Part shown: one piece after another, positions 1 to 14,253 of the stretch
How positions within the stretch are numbered: the first letter of the stretch is position 1
Layout of the letters: each line of letters opens with the position of its first letter
DNA from: Mycobacterium lentiflavum
Lineage (GTDB): Bacteria > Actinomycetota > Actinomycetes > Mycobacteriales > Mycobacteriaceae
Length of the DNA stretch: 64,000 bases
Assembly: GCF_022374895.2 (NCBI RefSeq)
Contig: NZ_CP092423.2
Coordinates: forward strand, 1-64,000
Direction of reading: 5' to 3'
Translations under genes and position numbers: made by a program
Notes under the pieces: model-generated
What the model saw: the letters and a program-made list of their open reading frames with translations, nothing else
What the model was told of the DNA's origin: nothing
The model's database searches: none

Positions 1-1524
1 TTGACCGATGACCCCGGTTCTGGTTTCACGACAGTGTGGAATGCGGTCGTCTCTGAGCTCAACGGCGAGGCCGACTCGGATGGCGCCGCCGGTAATCACA
101 CGACGCTTGTCACCCCGCTCACTCCCCAGCAGCGCGCATGGCTGAATCTTGTTCAACCGCTGACCATCGTTGAGGGCTTCGCCCTGTTGTCGGTGCCGAG
201 CAGTTTCGTCCAAAACGAAATCGAACGCCATCTGCGTACCCCGATCACCGATGCGCTCAGCCGCCGGCTCGGTCAGCAGATTCAACTCGGCGTGCGCATC
301 GCGCCGCCTTCCGACGACGCCGACGACCCGCCCTTCCCGCAGGGCGACACCTTCACCGAGGACATCGGCCTAGAAACGTCAAGTGACGCCGACGAGGCCG
401 ACGAAAACGGTGACGCGATCGGCGTCGAACAAAACTGGCCCAACTACTTCGCTGAACGTCCACACGGCAACGACGCGGCCGCGGCCGCCGGCGGCACCAG
501 TCTCAACCGGCGCTACACCTTCGAGACTTTCGTCATCGGTGCCTCCAATCGCTTCGCGCATGCCGCGGCCCTGGCCATCGCCGAAGCGCCGGCGCGCGCC
601 TACAACCCGTTGTTCATCTGGGGCGAATCCGGCCTCGGCAAGACTCACTTGTTGCATGCCGCAGGCAATTACGCGCAGCGACTGTTCCCCGGTATGCGCG
701 TCAAGTACGTCTCGACCGAGGAATTCACCAACGACTTCATCAACTCGCTTCGCGACGATCGCAAGGTCGCGTTCAAGCGCAGCTACCGCGACGTCGACGT
801 ACTGCTGGTGGACGACATTCAGTTCATCGAGGGCAAAGAAGGTATCCAGGAAGAGTTCTTCCACACCTTCAACACCTTGCACAATGCCAACAAGCAAATC
901 GTCATCTCCTCGGACCGGCCGCCCAAACAACTCGCCACTCTCGAAGACCGCCTGCGAACAAGGTTCGAGTGGGGCCTGATCACCGACGTCCAGCCGCCGG
1001 AACTGGAAACCCGCATCGCGATTCTGCGCAAGAAAGCACAGATGGAGCGACTTGCGGTCCCCGACGATGTCCTCGAACTCATCGCCAGCAGCATCGAGCG
1101 CAACATTCGCGAACTCGAGGGAGCCCTGATCCGGGTCACCGCGTTCGCCTCGCTGAACAAGACGCCGATCGACAAGTCATTGGCCGAGATCGTGCTGCGC
1201 GACCTGATCGCCGATGCGAGCACGATGCAAATCAGTGCGGCGACCATCATGGCCGCCACCGCCGAATACTTCGACACCACCGTCGAGGAGTTACGCGGTC
1301 CGGGGAAGACCCGAGCCCTGGCTCAGTCGCGCCAGATCGCAATGTATCTGTGCCGCGAGCTCACCGATCTGTCATTGCCCAAGATCGGCCAAGCGTTCGG
1401 CCGCGACCACACCACGGTCATGTACGCACAGCGAAAGATCTTGTCCGAGATGGCCGAGCGGCGTGAAGTGTTCGACCACGTCAAAGAACTCACCACTCGC
1501 ATCCGTCAGCGTTCCAAGCGCTGA
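1..1524 (+). CDS. dnaA: Chromosomal replication initiator DnaA
   Basis: Initiator ATPase that binds DnaA boxes at oriC and opens the duplex. The 507-residue protein has the family layout: an N-terminal helicase-contact domain, an acidic variable linker (about residues 100-165), an AAA+ domain with Walker A GESGLGKT at 208-215 and a Walker B LLVDD near 270-276, and a C-terminal HTH domain carrying the DnaA signature [10 protein letters not shown]. The start is TTG at base 1, as is usual for mycobacterial dnaA, and the coordinate system itself begins here. Its target origin follows directly. Length matches the mycobacterial family. Confidence 0.99.
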   Translation: MTDDPGSGFTTVWNAVVSELNGEADSDGAAGNHTTLVTPLTPQQRAWLNLVQPLTIVEGFALLSVPSSFVQNEIERHLRTPITDALSRRLGQQIQLGVRIAPPSDDADDPPFPQGDTFTEDIGLETSSDADEADENGDAIGVEQNWPNYFAERPHGNDAAAAAGGTSLNRRYTFETFVIGASNRFAHAAALAIAEAPARAYNPLFIWGESGLGKTHLLHAAGNYAQRLFPGMRVKYVSTEEFTNDFINSLRDDRKVAFKRSYRDVDVLLVDDIQFIEGKEGIQEEFFHTFNTLHNANKQIVISSDRPPKQLATLEDRLRTRFEWGLITDVQPPELETRIAILRKKAQMERLAVPDDVLELIASSIERNIRELEGALIRVTAFASLNKTPIDKSLAEIVLRDLIADASTMQISAATIMAATAEYFDTTVEELRGPGKTRALAQSRQIAMYLCRELTDLSLPKIGQAFGRDHTTVMYAQRKILSEMAERREVFDHVKELTTRIRQRSKR

Positions 1525-2061
1525 TTTCTGCGGTTTCGCCGCCACGTGCCAAACTTTTTTCAAAAAACTTCCCGCACGTCTGTAACTCCAGTCACAGCTG
1601 AGCGATGTGCGCAGCATTGTGTACAAACGTCCCATACCACCGTGCAGCAATCGGCGGTGACGTGCACACCGCCGACCCATCCCCAGTGGCCCAACATCGA
1701 CTGCACAGTTACCAACGCCGTCATCCACAAGCCGATCGACCCGCTAGCTGCGCCGGACCGGACCTGTCCCCATCTTGCACAGGCCTTAATACTGGTACTG
1801 AGATCTATCCGTTGTTTCTTCTTTGAAGAACAGCCTTGGGGACGCGTCGCTGCACAGCGCTCACCGACCTCTCGTCGACTCGGCTTGTCGGCCTTAACGA
1901 TTAGCTTTCAAGATGGGCGCAGAAGCTCTACGGTTGTGATTCGACTCCCGTTGTCGGACGTCTTGGCAGGTAACTTGCCTCGGCGTTCGTTGCGGGCCCC
2001 ACGCTAGCGGGGAGCAAAGCTAGCCGCCGGATTTCGAACTTTGGGTAGGTGAAGGGACGCT
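1525..2061. other. oriC: Origin of replication oriC (dnaA-dnaN intergenic)
   Basis: This 537-bp non-coding gap between dnaA and dnaN is the standard position of mycobacterial oriC. Visible elements are A/T-rich tracts at about 1551-1570 and 1785-1830, and degenerate DnaA boxes such as TTGTGTACA (1617-1625) and TCATCCACA (1721-1729), plus several TGCACAG-type 9-mers (for example 1702, 1776, 1851). No box is a perfect consensus, which is typical of the GC-rich mycobacterial origins. The dnaN promoter and the ribosome site GAAGGGA (2051-2057) lie at the right end. The exact boxes are inference; the assignment rests on gene context. Confidence 0.88.
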
Positions 2062-3261
2062 ATGGACGTGGCGACGACAAGTGCTGGTCTCACCGATCTG
2101 AAGTTTCGCCTGGTCCGAGAATCTTTCGCCGACGCGGTGTCGTGGGTCGCGAAGAATCTACCGAGCCGGCCGGCGGTCCCCGTTCTTTCCGGCGTGCTGC
2201 TGACCGGTTCGGATGAGGGCTTGACGATCTCGGGGTTCGATTACGAAGTTTCCGCGGAAGCACAGATCCCTGCTGAAATCGCTTCTCCGGGAAGTGTTTT
2301 GGTGTCGGGACGGCTGTTATCCGATATCACCAGGGCGTTGCCGGACAAGCCGATCGACTTCTACGCCGACGGCAATCGTGTCGCGCTGACGTGCGGCAGT
2401 GCGAAGTTTTCGTTGCCGACGATGGCGGTCGAGGATTACCCGACGCTGCCGACGCTGCCCGAAGAGACCGGGAGTTTGCCGTCGGATTTGTTCGCCGAGG
2501 CGATCAGCCAGGTCGCGATCGCCGCCGGCCGGGATGACACGTTGCCGATGTTGACCGGCATCCGGGTCGAGATCTCGGGTGAGACGGTCGTTTTGGCCGC
2601 GACCGACAGGTTCCGTCTGGCGGTTCGTGAGCTGACCTGGTCGGCCTTGTCGTCCGATATCGAGGCGGCCGTCCTGGTACCGGCGAAGACGCTGGCCGAA
2701 GCCGCCAAGACCGGAACGGACGGTTCCGACGTCCGGTTGTCATTGGGTGCCGGCAGCGGAGTCGGCAAAGAGGGGCTGCTCGGGATCAGCGGCAACGGCA
2801 AGCGCAGCACCACGCGACTGCTGGATGCGGAGTTCCCGAAGTTTCGTCAGCTGCTGCCGGCCGAGCACACCGCGGTCGCGACGATCAACGTCGCCGAGCT
2901 GACCGAGGCCATCAAGCTCGTTGCGCTGGTGGCCGACCGGGGCGCACAGGTGCGCATGGAATTCGCCGAAGGCCAGTTGCGGCTTTCGGCCGGCGCCGAC
3001 GATGTCGGGCGCGCCGAGGAAGAGCTCGCGGTCGATTTCTCCGGCGACCCGCTGACCATCGCATTCAACCCGACCTACCTGACCGATGGACTCAGCTCGG
3101 TGAAGGCCGACCGGGTGTCGTTCGGCTTCACCACCCCGGGCAAGCCGGCGTTGCTGCGTCCGGCATTCGACGACGACAGCCATCCGACGGGTACCGGTCC
3201 GTTCGCCGCGTTGCCGACGGATTACGTCTACCTGCTGATGCCAGTTCGGTTGCCCGGATAG
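2062..3261 (+). CDS. dnaN: DNA polymerase III beta subunit (sliding clamp)
   Basis: Ring-shaped processivity clamp that tethers replicative polymerase to DNA. At 399 residues it matches the mycobacterial clamp. The three-fold clamp architecture is recognisable (N-terminal repeat with [11 protein letters not shown], a central repeat with [12 protein letters not shown], and a C-terminal end [10 protein letters not shown] with the conserved closing M-P-x-R motif). ATG is preceded by GAAGGGA. The stop codon abuts the GTG start of recF with no gap, so the two are probably translationally coupled. Confidence 0.99.
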   Translation: MDVATTSAGLTDLKFRLVRESFADAVSWVAKNLPSRPAVPVLSGVLLTGSDEGLTISGFDYEVSAEAQIPAEIASPGSVLVSGRLLSDITRALPDKPIDFYADGNRVALTCGSAKFSLPTMAVEDYPTLPTLPEETGSLPSDLFAEAISQVAIAAGRDDTLPMLTGIRVEISGETVVLAATDRFRLAVRELTWSALSSDIEAAVLVPAKTLAEAAKTGTDGSDVRLSLGAGSGVGKEGLLGISGNGKRSTTRLLDAEFPKFRQLLPAEHTAVATINVAELTEAIKLVALVADRGAQVRMEFAEGQLRLSAGADDVGRAEEELAVDFSGDPLTIAFNPTYLTDGLSSVKADRVSFGFTTPGKPALLRPAFDDDSHPTGTGPFAALPTDYVYLLMPVRLPG

Positions 3262-4428
3262 GTGTACGTCCGGCATTTGGGGCTGCGTAATTTTCGGTCC
3301 TGGGCACAAGCCGACCTCGAGCTCGAAGCGGGCCGGACGGTGTTCGTCGGTCCCAACGGTTTTGGGAAGACGAATTTGGTTGAGGCACTGTGGTATTCGA
3401 CCACTTTGGGATCACACCGAGTCGGAACCGATGCGCCGTTGATCCGGTCGGGCGCCGATCGGGCGGTGGTTTCGACGATTGTGGTCAACGAGGGTCGGGA
3501 ATGCGCGATCGATTTGGAGATTGCCGCGGGACGCGCGAACAAGGCTCGGTTGAACCGCTCGCCGGTGCGCAGTACCCGCGAGGTGGTCGGGGTGTTGCGC
3601 GCCGTGCTCTTTGCTCCTGAGGATTTATCGCTGGTCCGGGGTGATCCCGCGGACCGGCGTCGCTATCTCGATGATCTGGCGACCGTGCGCCGTCCGGCCG
3701 TCGCCGCGCTGCGCGCGGATTACGACAAGGTGCTGCGACAGCGCACCGCACTGTTGAAGTCGCTGGCCGGATCCCGCCATCGCGGCGACACCAGCGCGTT
3801 GGACACCCTCGACGTGTGGGACAGCCGATTGGCCGGGCACGGAGCCGAATTGATGGCCGCGCGAATCGATCTGGTGAACGAGCTGGCCCCTGAAGTGGAG
3901 AAGGCGTACCAACTGCTGGCGCCGGCATCGCGGTCGGCGGGCATCAATTACCGAACGAGTATCGACGGTTTGGGTAACGCCGGCGCGCTAGACAGCGGCG
4001 GCACCGATCGCGAATTTCTAGAAGCCGCGCTACTGGCCGCATTGGCGGCGCGCCGCACCGCCGAGCTGGAACGCGGCGTGTGCCTGGTGGGCCCGCATCG
4101 TGACGACTTGGAACTTCGTCTCGGCGATCAACCGGCCAAAGGCTTTGCCAGCCACGGTGAATCGTGGTCTTTTGCGATCGCGCTGCGGCTGGCGGCGTAT
4201 GAGTTACTTCGCGCCGACGGCAGCGAACCGGTGCTCTTACTAGACGATGTCTTCGCCGAACTCGACGCGGCTCGTCGCCGCGCGCTGGCCGCCGTAGCGG
4301 AATCGGCCGAGCAAGTACTGGTAACCGCGGCGGTACTGGAAGATATCCCGGCAGGCTGGGACGCTAGGCGGGTGCACATCGACTTGCAAGACGATGACAG
4401 CGGCCGGGTTTCGGTGATGCAGCCATGA
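3262..4428 (+). CDS. recF: DNA recombination/replication repair protein RecF
   Basis: SMC-like ATPase that loads RecA at single-strand gaps through the RecFOR pathway. The 388-residue protein starts with the RecF hallmark LGLRNFRSW, has a Walker A GPNGFGKT near residue 31, and a C-terminal signature plus Walker B ending in [11 protein letters not shown] (about residues 326-336). The GTG start immediately follows the dnaN stop, and its last four bases overlap the next gene (ATGA), so dnaN-recF-dciA look like one transcription unit. Confidence 0.98.
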   Translation: MYVRHLGLRNFRSWAQADLELEAGRTVFVGPNGFGKTNLVEALWYSTTLGSHRVGTDAPLIRSGADRAVVSTIVVNEGRECAIDLEIAAGRANKARLNRSPVRSTREVVGVLRAVLFAPEDLSLVRGDPADRRRYLDDLATVRRPAVAALRADYDKVLRQRTALLKSLAGSRHRGDTSALDTLDVWDSRLAGHGAELMAARIDLVNELAPEVEKAYQLLAPASRSAGINYRTSIDGLGNAGALDSGGTDREFLEAALLAALAARRTAELERGVCLVGPHRDDLELRLGDQPAKGFASHGESWSFAIALRLAAYELLRADGSEPVLLLDDVFAELDAARRRALAAVAESAEQVLVTAAVLEDIPAGWDARRVHIDLQDDDSGRVSVMQP

Positions 4429-4991
4429 CCGACGACGAATCGGACGCGGCACCGGCACAACCGCCGGGACCGTCAAACGGGCTCAACGGTATCGATTTGG
4501 TAAGGCGCACTCTCGAAGAAGCCCGCGCCGCGGCGCGGGCCCAGGGCAAGGACGCCGGGCGCGGGCGCGGAAGCAATCCGGTTCCGCGCCGGGTTGCCGG
4601 GCAGCGGCGGAGCTGGTCGGGTCCGGGACCCGATGTTCGAGACCCGCAACCAATGGGAAGGGTTGTCCGCGATATCGCGAAAAAGCGCGGCTGGTCGGGT
4701 CGCGTCGCCGAAGGCACGGTGCTCGGTCACTGGACGGCGGTCGTGGGCCATCAAATCGCGGATCACGCGACACCCACCGCGCTCAGCGATGGCGTACTCA
4801 GCGTGGCGGCCGAATCCACCGCCTGGGCCACCCAATTGCGGATGATCCAGTCGCAGTTGTTGGCCAAGATCGCCGCGGCGGTGGGCAACGGTGTGGTGAC
4901 ATCGCTGAAAATCACCGGACCCGCCGCTCCGTCCTGGCGTAAGGGACCCCGACACATCTCCGGGCGGGGCCCACGCGACACCTACGGCTGA
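4425..4991 (+). CDS. dciA: DUF721 / DciA-type replicative helicase loader (Rv0004-like)
   Basis: Homologue of the mycobacterial Rv0004 DUF721 protein; DciA-family members interact with DnaB and are needed for normal replication. The 188-residue protein has a basic, disordered N-terminal half (about residues 1-75) and a compact C-terminal DUF721 domain with the family segment [19 protein letters not shown] and a downstream [13 protein letters not shown] helix. It overlaps recF by four bases. Family membership is seen in the sequence; the helicase-loading role is family knowledge. Confidence 0.93.
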   Translation: MTDDESDAAPAQPPGPSNGLNGIDLVRRTLEEARAAARAQGKDAGRGRGSNPVPRRVAGQRRSWSGPGPDVRDPQPMGRVVRDIAKKRGWSGRVAEGTVLGHWTAVVGHQIADHATPTALSDGVLSVAAESTAWATQLRMIQSQLLAKIAAAVGNGVVTSLKITGPAAPSWRKGPRHISGRGPRDTYG

Positions 4992-5186
4992 CACAATTGC
5001 GGGGGTTCGCCGGTGTTGGCGGCATGCTTCGACAAGGCGTCAACGTTCGCCCCCTCAGATCCGCGAGAACGAAACGGACCCCCATGACGCACGTCCGGAC
5101 GCGCCGTCAATAAAGAAATTGAGCACACGGCGCGTCCAGATAGGTAGAAACGCGCCCAGAGAATCGGTCCCGACCCCCGATCACGG

Positions 5187-7292
<2,106 letters not shown>

Positions 7293-7344
7293 GTGATCAG
7301 ACCCGCCTCAGACCAGCCACCGCTGACCGACCGACGAGGAACAG

Positions 7345-9864
<2,520 letters not shown>

Positions 9865-9987
9865 TTCGGGTGAGGCAGTCGCCCGCCAAAAGACTGCCAC
9901 CGGGCACGGGCAATTAGACTCAGCCCGACCAGAGACAATGCGGGGGCCACCGATCGGCGGCCCAGGCAGCAGAGGTAAGGAGTCGGG

Positions 9988-10860
9988 GTGACCTCACCGA
10001 GCGAGCCGGGTGCCCCCAAGAAGGGCGACAGCCAGAACGGGGACGTTTCGGCCGAGCGTGCCGGTGCGCACCCGCGCGGAACGCCTGCCCAGGCGGGCCG
10101 GGCCCAGGAGGGCGGGGATTCGCCGCCGTGGCAGCGCGGGGCAGCCCGGGCCGCCAATCCCGGAAATCGTCCGAGCGAACCGTCGGCGGAGTCGCGGCCA
10201 CCGGGCCCGCCTTCCGGCGTGGCCGCCCGCGTGAACCGCTTCATTTCCGGCGGCAACGCGGCGGGGCCAGCCCCGTCGCGCCGGGACGACTTCGATGCGC
10301 CGAGCCGTGGTGACGGGCCGACGCACGAGGCCTATGCCAGCGAATTGCCGGACCTGTCCGGTGGGATTTCCCGCGGATCGCAGCGCAGCACCACACCGGA
10401 GCGCGAGTCGTCGCAGCCGGCCGGCTCGGGGCGATCGACGAGTACGGAATCGCGGGAGAACCGGGACAGCCTGGTTCAGGTGTCGCGGCGCCGCGGGGGC
10501 CCGGTCCGGGCCAGCATGCAGATCCGCCGGATCGATCCTTGGAGCACCTTGAAGGTGTCTCTGATGCTTTCGGTGGCGCTGTTCTTCGTGTGGATGATCG
10601 CCGTGGCGTTCCTCTACCTTGTGCTCGGCGGCATGGGTGTGTGGGCCAAGCTCAACAGCAACGTCGGTGACCTGCTGAACAACACCAGCGGCAGCAGCGG
10701 CGAGCTGGTCTCGAGCGGGACGATCTTCGGCGGCGCCGTGCTGATCGGCTTGGTCAACATCGTCTTGCTGACGGCGATGGCCACGATCGGTGCGTTCATC
10801 TACAACTTGACGACCGATCTGATCGGTGGCGTCGAAGTGACGTTGGCGGACCGGGATTAG
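9988..10860 (+). CDS. DUF3566 membrane protein (Rv0007-like)
   Basis: Conserved mycobacterial membrane protein directly downstream of gyrA, homologous in place and architecture to Rv0007. The 290 residues have a long Pro/Gly/Ser/Arg-rich cytoplasmic N-terminus (about 1-170), then the DUF3566 domain: an [18 protein letters not shown] entry segment followed by two hydrophobic helices (about 187-211 and 249-275). Starts at GTG after GGTAAGGAG. Function unknown. Confidence 0.9.
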   Translation: MTSPSEPGAPKKGDSQNGDVSAERAGAHPRGTPAQAGRAQEGGDSPPWQRGAARAANPGNRPSEPSAESRPPGPPSGVAARVNRFISGGNAAGPAPSRRDDFDAPSRGDGPTHEAYASELPDLSGGISRGSQRSTTPERESSQPAGSGRSTSTESRENRDSLVQVSRRRGGPVRASMQIRRIDPWSTLKVSLMLSVALFFVWMIAVAFLYLVLGGMGVWAKLNSNVGDLLNNTSGSSGELVSSGTIFGGAVLIGLVNIVLLTAMATIGAFIYNLTTDLIGGVEVTLADRD

Positions 10861-10921
10861 TGCGGGTTTTGGGGTGGGGCGGCGATTGCGGTAATCTCGT
10901 CGCTCGGCCGTACGCGTGTAC

Positions 10922-10995
10922 GGGCCTATAGCTCAGGCGGTTAGAGCGCTTCGCTGATAACGAAGAGGTCGGAGGTTCGAGTCCTCCTAGGCCCA
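10922..10995 (+). tRNA. ileT: tRNA-Ile (GAT anticodon)
   Basis: A 74-nt cloverleaf with acceptor arms GGGCCTA/TAGGCCC, anticodon loop CTGATAA giving anticodon GAT, and a T-arm GGAGGTTCGAGTCCTCC. CCA is not encoded. Position after the Rv0007-like gene matches ileT of other mycobacteria. Confidence 0.98.
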
Positions 10996-11134
10996 CAACC
11001 ATGTGCCCGTCAAGACGTTGTGTGAGACTTGCATTGCCGTTGGCACTGATTGCTCTGGTGGCGGCGGTACTGCGGTCACGGCGCGGGGTCGAGGTCTGGC
11101 ACGTGGCGGTAGTCGATCCCACACCCGTTGGTGA

Positions 11135-11207
11135 GGGGCCTTAGCTCAGTTGGTAGAGCACTGCCTTTGCAAGGCAGGTGTCAGGGGTTCGATTCCCCTA
11201 GGCTCCA
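11135..11207 (+). tRNA. alaT: tRNA-Ala (TGC anticodon)
   Basis: A 73-nt cloverleaf with acceptor arms GGGGCCT/AGGCTCC (one G-T pair), anticodon stem CTGCC/GGCAG with loop TTTGCAA giving anticodon TGC, and T-arm AGGGGTTCGATTCCCCT. CCA is not encoded. It lies 139 bp after tRNA-Ile, as in related genomes. Confidence 0.98.
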
Positions 11208-11479
11208 CAAATTCAAATTGTGTTCGCCTGGTAGTCGTATTCCGCGGGGTGCCCGAAATTGAAATGGCGTTCGGCTAGCAGCTGAACTACTGTCGTGCGG
11301 TTCTGGTGTGGTCGCGGGGTGGATTTCGGAGGACGGAACGCGATATCGAATTGCCGACTCCCCCAAACACGTTGGCCTTTTGTCCGGGTGGGCGTCGGGT
11401 TCTCGTGCATTTGCTACGGACAGGTAAACTCACCCGTCCGGGTAAGTCACCGGGCGGTATTGGCTGTATCGTGCGGCTC

Positions 11480-11794
11480 ATGATGAAATCAGCGCGCGTC
11501 GCCGGAACCGCGGCGCTGGGAGTGGCACTAACAGTCAGCGGAATTGGAATTGGCATCGCAATGGCTCCGCCCGCGTCGGCGGGTTGTCAGGGCACCCTCA
11601 TCCCGGGCGAGTCTTACTGCGATAAGCCGGTAGGCCCGAACGGGATCTTCGAGCGGTGCCACCAGGGCCCCAGCTACCCGGTCTACGGCGGTCGGGGCGT
11701 GATCGAGGACGTGACGCCGCCGCCCGAATGCTATCCGGTTGACCCCGCGCAGCCGGTCCCGCTTGGGCAGCCGCCGAACCACATCGACGACTAA
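11480..11794 (+). CDS. Small secreted protein, CDGP-type
   Basis: A 104-residue exported protein of unknown function. The N-terminus is a signal peptide (basic MMKSAR, hydrophobic stretch, cleavage after AxA at PPASA|GC). The short mature chain has four Cys and a YCDKPVGPNGIFERC segment resembling the CDGP-domain proteins found across mycobacteria (CDKP here). I start it at the first of two ATGs (11480/11483), since upstream codons would bury the signal peptide. A strong bidirectional terminator follows at once. Confidence 0.75.
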   Translation: MMKSARVAGTAALGVALTVSGIGIGIAMAPPASAGCQGTLIPGESYCDKPVGPNGIFERCHQGPSYPVYGGRGVIEDVTPPPECYPVDPAQPVPLGQPPNHIDD

Positions 11795-11804
11795 GTCCGA
11801 GGAC

Positions 11805-11849
11805 ATCAAAAGGCGGTACCGCATCCGTATCGCGGTACCGCCTTTTGAT
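11805..11849. terminator. Strong bidirectional terminator
   Basis: Perfect 18-bp arms (11805-11822 and 11832-11849) with a 9-nt loop; the arms begin ATCAAAAGGCGG and end CCGCCTTTTGAT, so each strand has a GC stem with a T-run. It lies between two convergent genes and serves both. Confidence 0.9.
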
Positions 11850-11864
11850 TGATCCGGCCCGGTC

Positions 11865-11999
11865 CTACTGCGTCGTAATTTGCGTCGGCGCGGGCGCGTC
11901 GGCGCACCCAGTCGCGGTCACCGACATCACGGCGCCGATCAGGATCGCACCCGCGATGGCCTTCATGGTTCGACGAGACATATTGACAGCTCCGTTCAT
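11865..11999 (-). CDS. Small putative lipoprotein
   Basis: A 44-residue product with a basic start (MSRRTMK within the first 13 residues), a hydrophobic core AIAGAILIGAVMSV and a lipobox-like TATGC, leaving a mature tail of only about 13 residues. Start at 11999 is chosen because AGGGGGT lies just upstream. No homologue recognised. It could be a secreted peptide or a decayed lipoprotein. Confidence 0.55.
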   Translation of the reverse strand: MNGAVNMSRRTMKAIAGAILIGAVMSVTATGCADAPAPTQITTQ

Positions 12000-12098
12000 T
12001 TCGACCCCCTGCGCGAAACGGTAAATCTGACAACGATGGTTAGCCAGATAGCCTGTCGCAACGGACGGCGAACGCAGACAGTGCAATTGGTGAATATT

Positions 12099-12128
12099 CG
12101 CCCCTACGGCGAAGACACGCTAGGGGCG
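12099..12128 (-). terminator. Hairpin at the cwsA 3' end
   Basis: Arms CGCCCCTA (12099-12106) and TAGGGGCG (12121-12128) form a hairpin overlapping the cwsA stop codon on the minus strand. There is no long T-run, so it may be a mycobacterial tail-less terminator. Confidence 0.5.
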
Positions 12129-12554
12129 CGGTTGCACATCCACACTAGGGGGGCGCGGCGACTCCGGGCTGTCGCGATTCACTGAGCGCCGGACGATGCT
12201 GAATGCGGCCGCACCGCCGGCCAGCACCACGACGGCGACGCCCGCGATCAGCAAGGGCCGCTTGCCCCGGCGGCGTTGGGATTTGCGCGCGCTCTGCAGT
12301 GCCTCCGGCAGGCTCGAAACCACCTCCTGCGCGGCGGCCAGTTCCTGCGCAAGGGTTTCCTGCGCCGCGGCGATGTCGCGAGCCAGCTGGCCCTCGCGGT
12401 AGCGGCGGTGCAACTCCGATGCCGTCGACTGCACGGAGTGCGCCCCCAAACCAATGGCACCGCGCGCGACGTCCACCGGCCCTATTGCCGAGTAAGCCAG
12501 GCCCCGGGACAGTCGCTGCCTAGGGGTCAGCTGGGATTCCGCCTTCGCGTTCAT
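12120..12554 (-). CDS. cwsA: Cell wall synthesis protein CwsA (Rv0008c-like)
   Basis: Single-pass membrane protein that, in mycobacteria, interacts with CrgA and Wag31 and supports division and peptidoglycan synthesis. The 144-residue protein has the family N-terminus LTPRQRLSRGLAYSAIGPVD, a helical ELHRRYREGQLARDIAAAQETLAQELAA region, a basic patch, a transmembrane helix (RPLLIAGVAVVVLAGGAAAF) and the end PRPPSVDVQPRP. Start at 12554 is supported by GGAAAGGCGG just upstream. It lies divergently from ppiA, and crgA is 1.3 kb away. Confidence 0.93.
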   Translation of the reverse strand: MNAKAESQLTPRQRLSRGLAYSAIGPVDVARGAIGLGAHSVQSTASELHRRYREGQLARDIAAAQETLAQELAAAQEVVSSLPEALQSARKSQRRRGKRPLLIAGVAVVVLAGGAAAFSIVRRSVNRDSPESPRPPSVDVQPRP

Positions 12555-12703
12555 CTGCCGCCTTTCCATGCCGGGTCGTGGAACCTACAGACTGCCACCA
12601 AGAAAACACCGGCGCTCCTATTGCCGCGTGGCGGCGGGATTTTCGGCCCCGAGCTGCCCCAGGCTGCGCCGAGCGATACCCGGTGCGGGCGGGTCTGTGG
12701 GGA

Positions 12704-13252
12704 ATGGCAGACTCTGGTGTCGTGACCAACAGCCCGTATCAGACCGCCACTGCCACACTGCACACCAACCGCGGCGACATCAAGATCGCCCTGTTTGGAA
12801 ACCATGCCCCCAAGACCGTCGCCAACTTCGTTGGCCTGGCGCAGGGCACCAAGGAGTACTCGACCCAAAACGCGTCGGGCAGTCCTTCCGGTCCGTTCTA
12901 CGATGGCGCGGTCTTTCACAGAGTGATCCAGGGCTTCATGATCCAGGGCGGCGACCCGACCGGTACCGGCCGTGGCGGCCCGGGCTACCAGTTCGCCGAC
13001 GAGTTCCACCCCGAGCTGCAGTTCGACAAGCCCTACCTGCTGGCGATGGCCAACGCCGGCCCGGGCACCAACGGCTCGCAGTTCTTCATCACCGTCGGAC
13101 AGACGCCGCACCTGAACCGGCGCCACACCATCTTCGGCGAGGTGACCGAGCCCGAGTCGCAGAAGGTTGTCGACGCGATCGCGGCGACGTCGACCGACGG
13201 CAACGACCGTCCGACCGAACCGGTCGTCATCGAGTCGATCACGATCTCTTAG
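12704..13252 (+). CDS. ppiA: Peptidyl-prolyl cis-trans isomerase A (cyclophilin)
   Basis: Cyclophilin that catalyses Xaa-Pro isomerisation. The 182-residue protein equals the usual mycobacterial length and has the catalytic FHRVIQGFMIQGGD segment, GTNGSQFFIT and HTIFGEV. The start is set at ATG 12704 (MADSGVVTNSPYQT...), matching known PpiA N-termini. An in-frame ATG 42 codons upstream is unlikely because it would run into the cwsA promoter region. Confidence 0.97.
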   Translation: MADSGVVTNSPYQTATATLHTNRGDIKIALFGNHAPKTVANFVGLAQGTKEYSTQNASGSPSGPFYDGAVFHRVIQGFMIQGGDPTGTGRGGPGYQFADEFHPELQFDKPYLLAMANAGPGTNGSQFFITVGQTPHLNRRHTIFGEVTEPESQKVVDAIAATSTDGNDRPTEPVVIESITIS

Positions 13253-13263
13253 ACCGCTTCTCG

Positions 13264-13698
13264 CTACGCCGGCGGGGCACCGCTGCGACCGGCGTAGCCG
13301 GCGTCGGTAAGCGCGTCGAGCACGTCCAACGGCTCGGTACCGAGGTCCCAGCGGGAAAACAGCACCAGGCTGTCGTCCGCCGCTTCCACTTCGAGGAAGC
13401 GCACCTTGCGTCCCATCCGGCGGAACTCCGTGATCCGAATGATCTTGATGTCGGAGCGCCGCAATACCTGCGTTCGGAACCATCCCCGAATCACCAAACC
13501 GGCGGGGGTAATTGCCAGCTTTGGGCGTGCGCGCCACGTTGCGCCCGCAAACAAGAGCAGACCCGCCCCGGCAATCCCCACCATGACGCGGCCGGGCAGG
13601 TCTGTGACCACGGTCACACTCGCGATAGCCATGAGCAGCCCCCCGAGGCCACAACCAGCGACTCCCGCCGTGCGCGGCTCCCATCGTGTTTGCTGCAT
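13264..13698 (-). CDS. PH-domain-like membrane protein (Rv0010c-like)
   Basis: A 144-residue homologue of mycobacterial Rv0010c. Two hydrophobic helices near the N-terminus (about residues 10-50) are followed by a bacterial PH-like domain (LAITPAGLVIRGWF ... RRSDIKIIRI ... LVLFSRWDLGTEPLDVLDAL). The ATG at 13698 (MQQTRWEPRTAG) is chosen by similarity; the longer frame adds 15 residues of non-conserved sequence. Converges on ppiA with an 11-bp gap. Function unknown. Confidence 0.85.
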   Translation of the reverse strand: MQQTRWEPRTAGVAGCGLGGLLMAIASVTVVTDLPGRVMVGIAGAGLLLFAGATWRARPKLAITPAGLVIRGWFRTQVLRRSDIKIIRITEFRRMGRKVRFLEVEAADDSLVLFSRWDLGTEPLDVLDALTDAGYAGRSGAPPA

Positions 13699-13733
13699 GC
13701 CGTGCTTAACCCCTCCCACCACTGCCGATGCAG

Positions 13734-13742
13734 TTATCCACA
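13734..13742 (+). promoter_or_regulatory. Perfect consensus DnaA box
   Basis: TTATCCACA, the classical DnaA 9-mer, lies in the gap upstream of the Rv0010c-like gene. A partial inverted copy (GGATAA, 13760-13765) follows. A single box may be fortuitous, but none this good is visible in oriC itself. Confidence 0.5.
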
Positions 13743-13764
13743 TCAGCTATCAACAGTGGGGATA

Positions 13765-13782
13765 AATCACACGCGTGTGATT
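13765..13782. promoter_or_regulatory. 18-bp perfect palindrome (candidate operator)
   Basis: AATCACACGCGTGTGATT reads identically on both strands. It sits 67 bp upstream of the Rv0010c-like start and downstream of crgA, so it could be an operator for the former. The binding protein is unknown. Confidence 0.5.
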
Positions 13783-13853
13783 GGGTACTCACAAGGTTGC
13801 TGGCTGAGCCCCGGACCGAGCCCAAGATGAATTCATTCGGTGTTTGATCTTGG

Positions 13854-14135
13854 TTAGTGCCAGCGCATCGTGAGCAACAACCCGGTGATCATGAAAGCGA
13901 ACGCGATCGCGTAGTTCCACGGGCCAAGATGCGCCATCCAGTTGAGGGCGGTCGGCGCCTGGCTTCCGACGGCGGCCAACTGGAACACCATCAGCCAAAC
14001 CAAACCGATCAGCATCAGACTCACGAACAGCGCGACGAACCACACGCTGGACGGTCCGACCTTCACTTTCACCGGCGTCCGGCTGACCGCGCTGACGGTG
14101 AAGTCGTTCTTCTTGCGGACTTTGGACTTGGGCAT
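13854..14135 (-). CDS. crgA: Cell division protein CrgA
   Basis: Small divisome membrane protein; in mycobacteria it contacts FtsZ, FtsQ, FtsI and CwsA. The 93 residues have the family start [15 protein letters not shown], a basic cytoplasmic segment, and two transmembrane helices (about 31-52 and 74-91) separated by [12 protein letters not shown]. Length and context match Rv0011c. Confidence 0.96.
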   Translation of the reverse strand: MPKSKVRKKNDFTVSAVSRTPVKVKVGPSSVWFVALFVSLMLIGLVWLMVFQLAAVGSQAPTALNWMAHLGPWNYAIAFAFMITGLLLTMRWH

Positions 14136-14253
14136 GATTACCTCGGGATCACGGCGAGCGGGACGGGGTGCAACGATAGCGGTTGTAGCTACACGCAGGA
14201 CTTGGCTACGAGATTAACCCACCTGGCCCCCCGACCAGGAAATCGGAGACTCG

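Noticed and set aside
12578..12703. N-terminal extension of ppiA
   Set aside because: Known PpiA proteins start at the equivalent of ATG 12704; the extension is Arg/Pro-rich shadow sequence.
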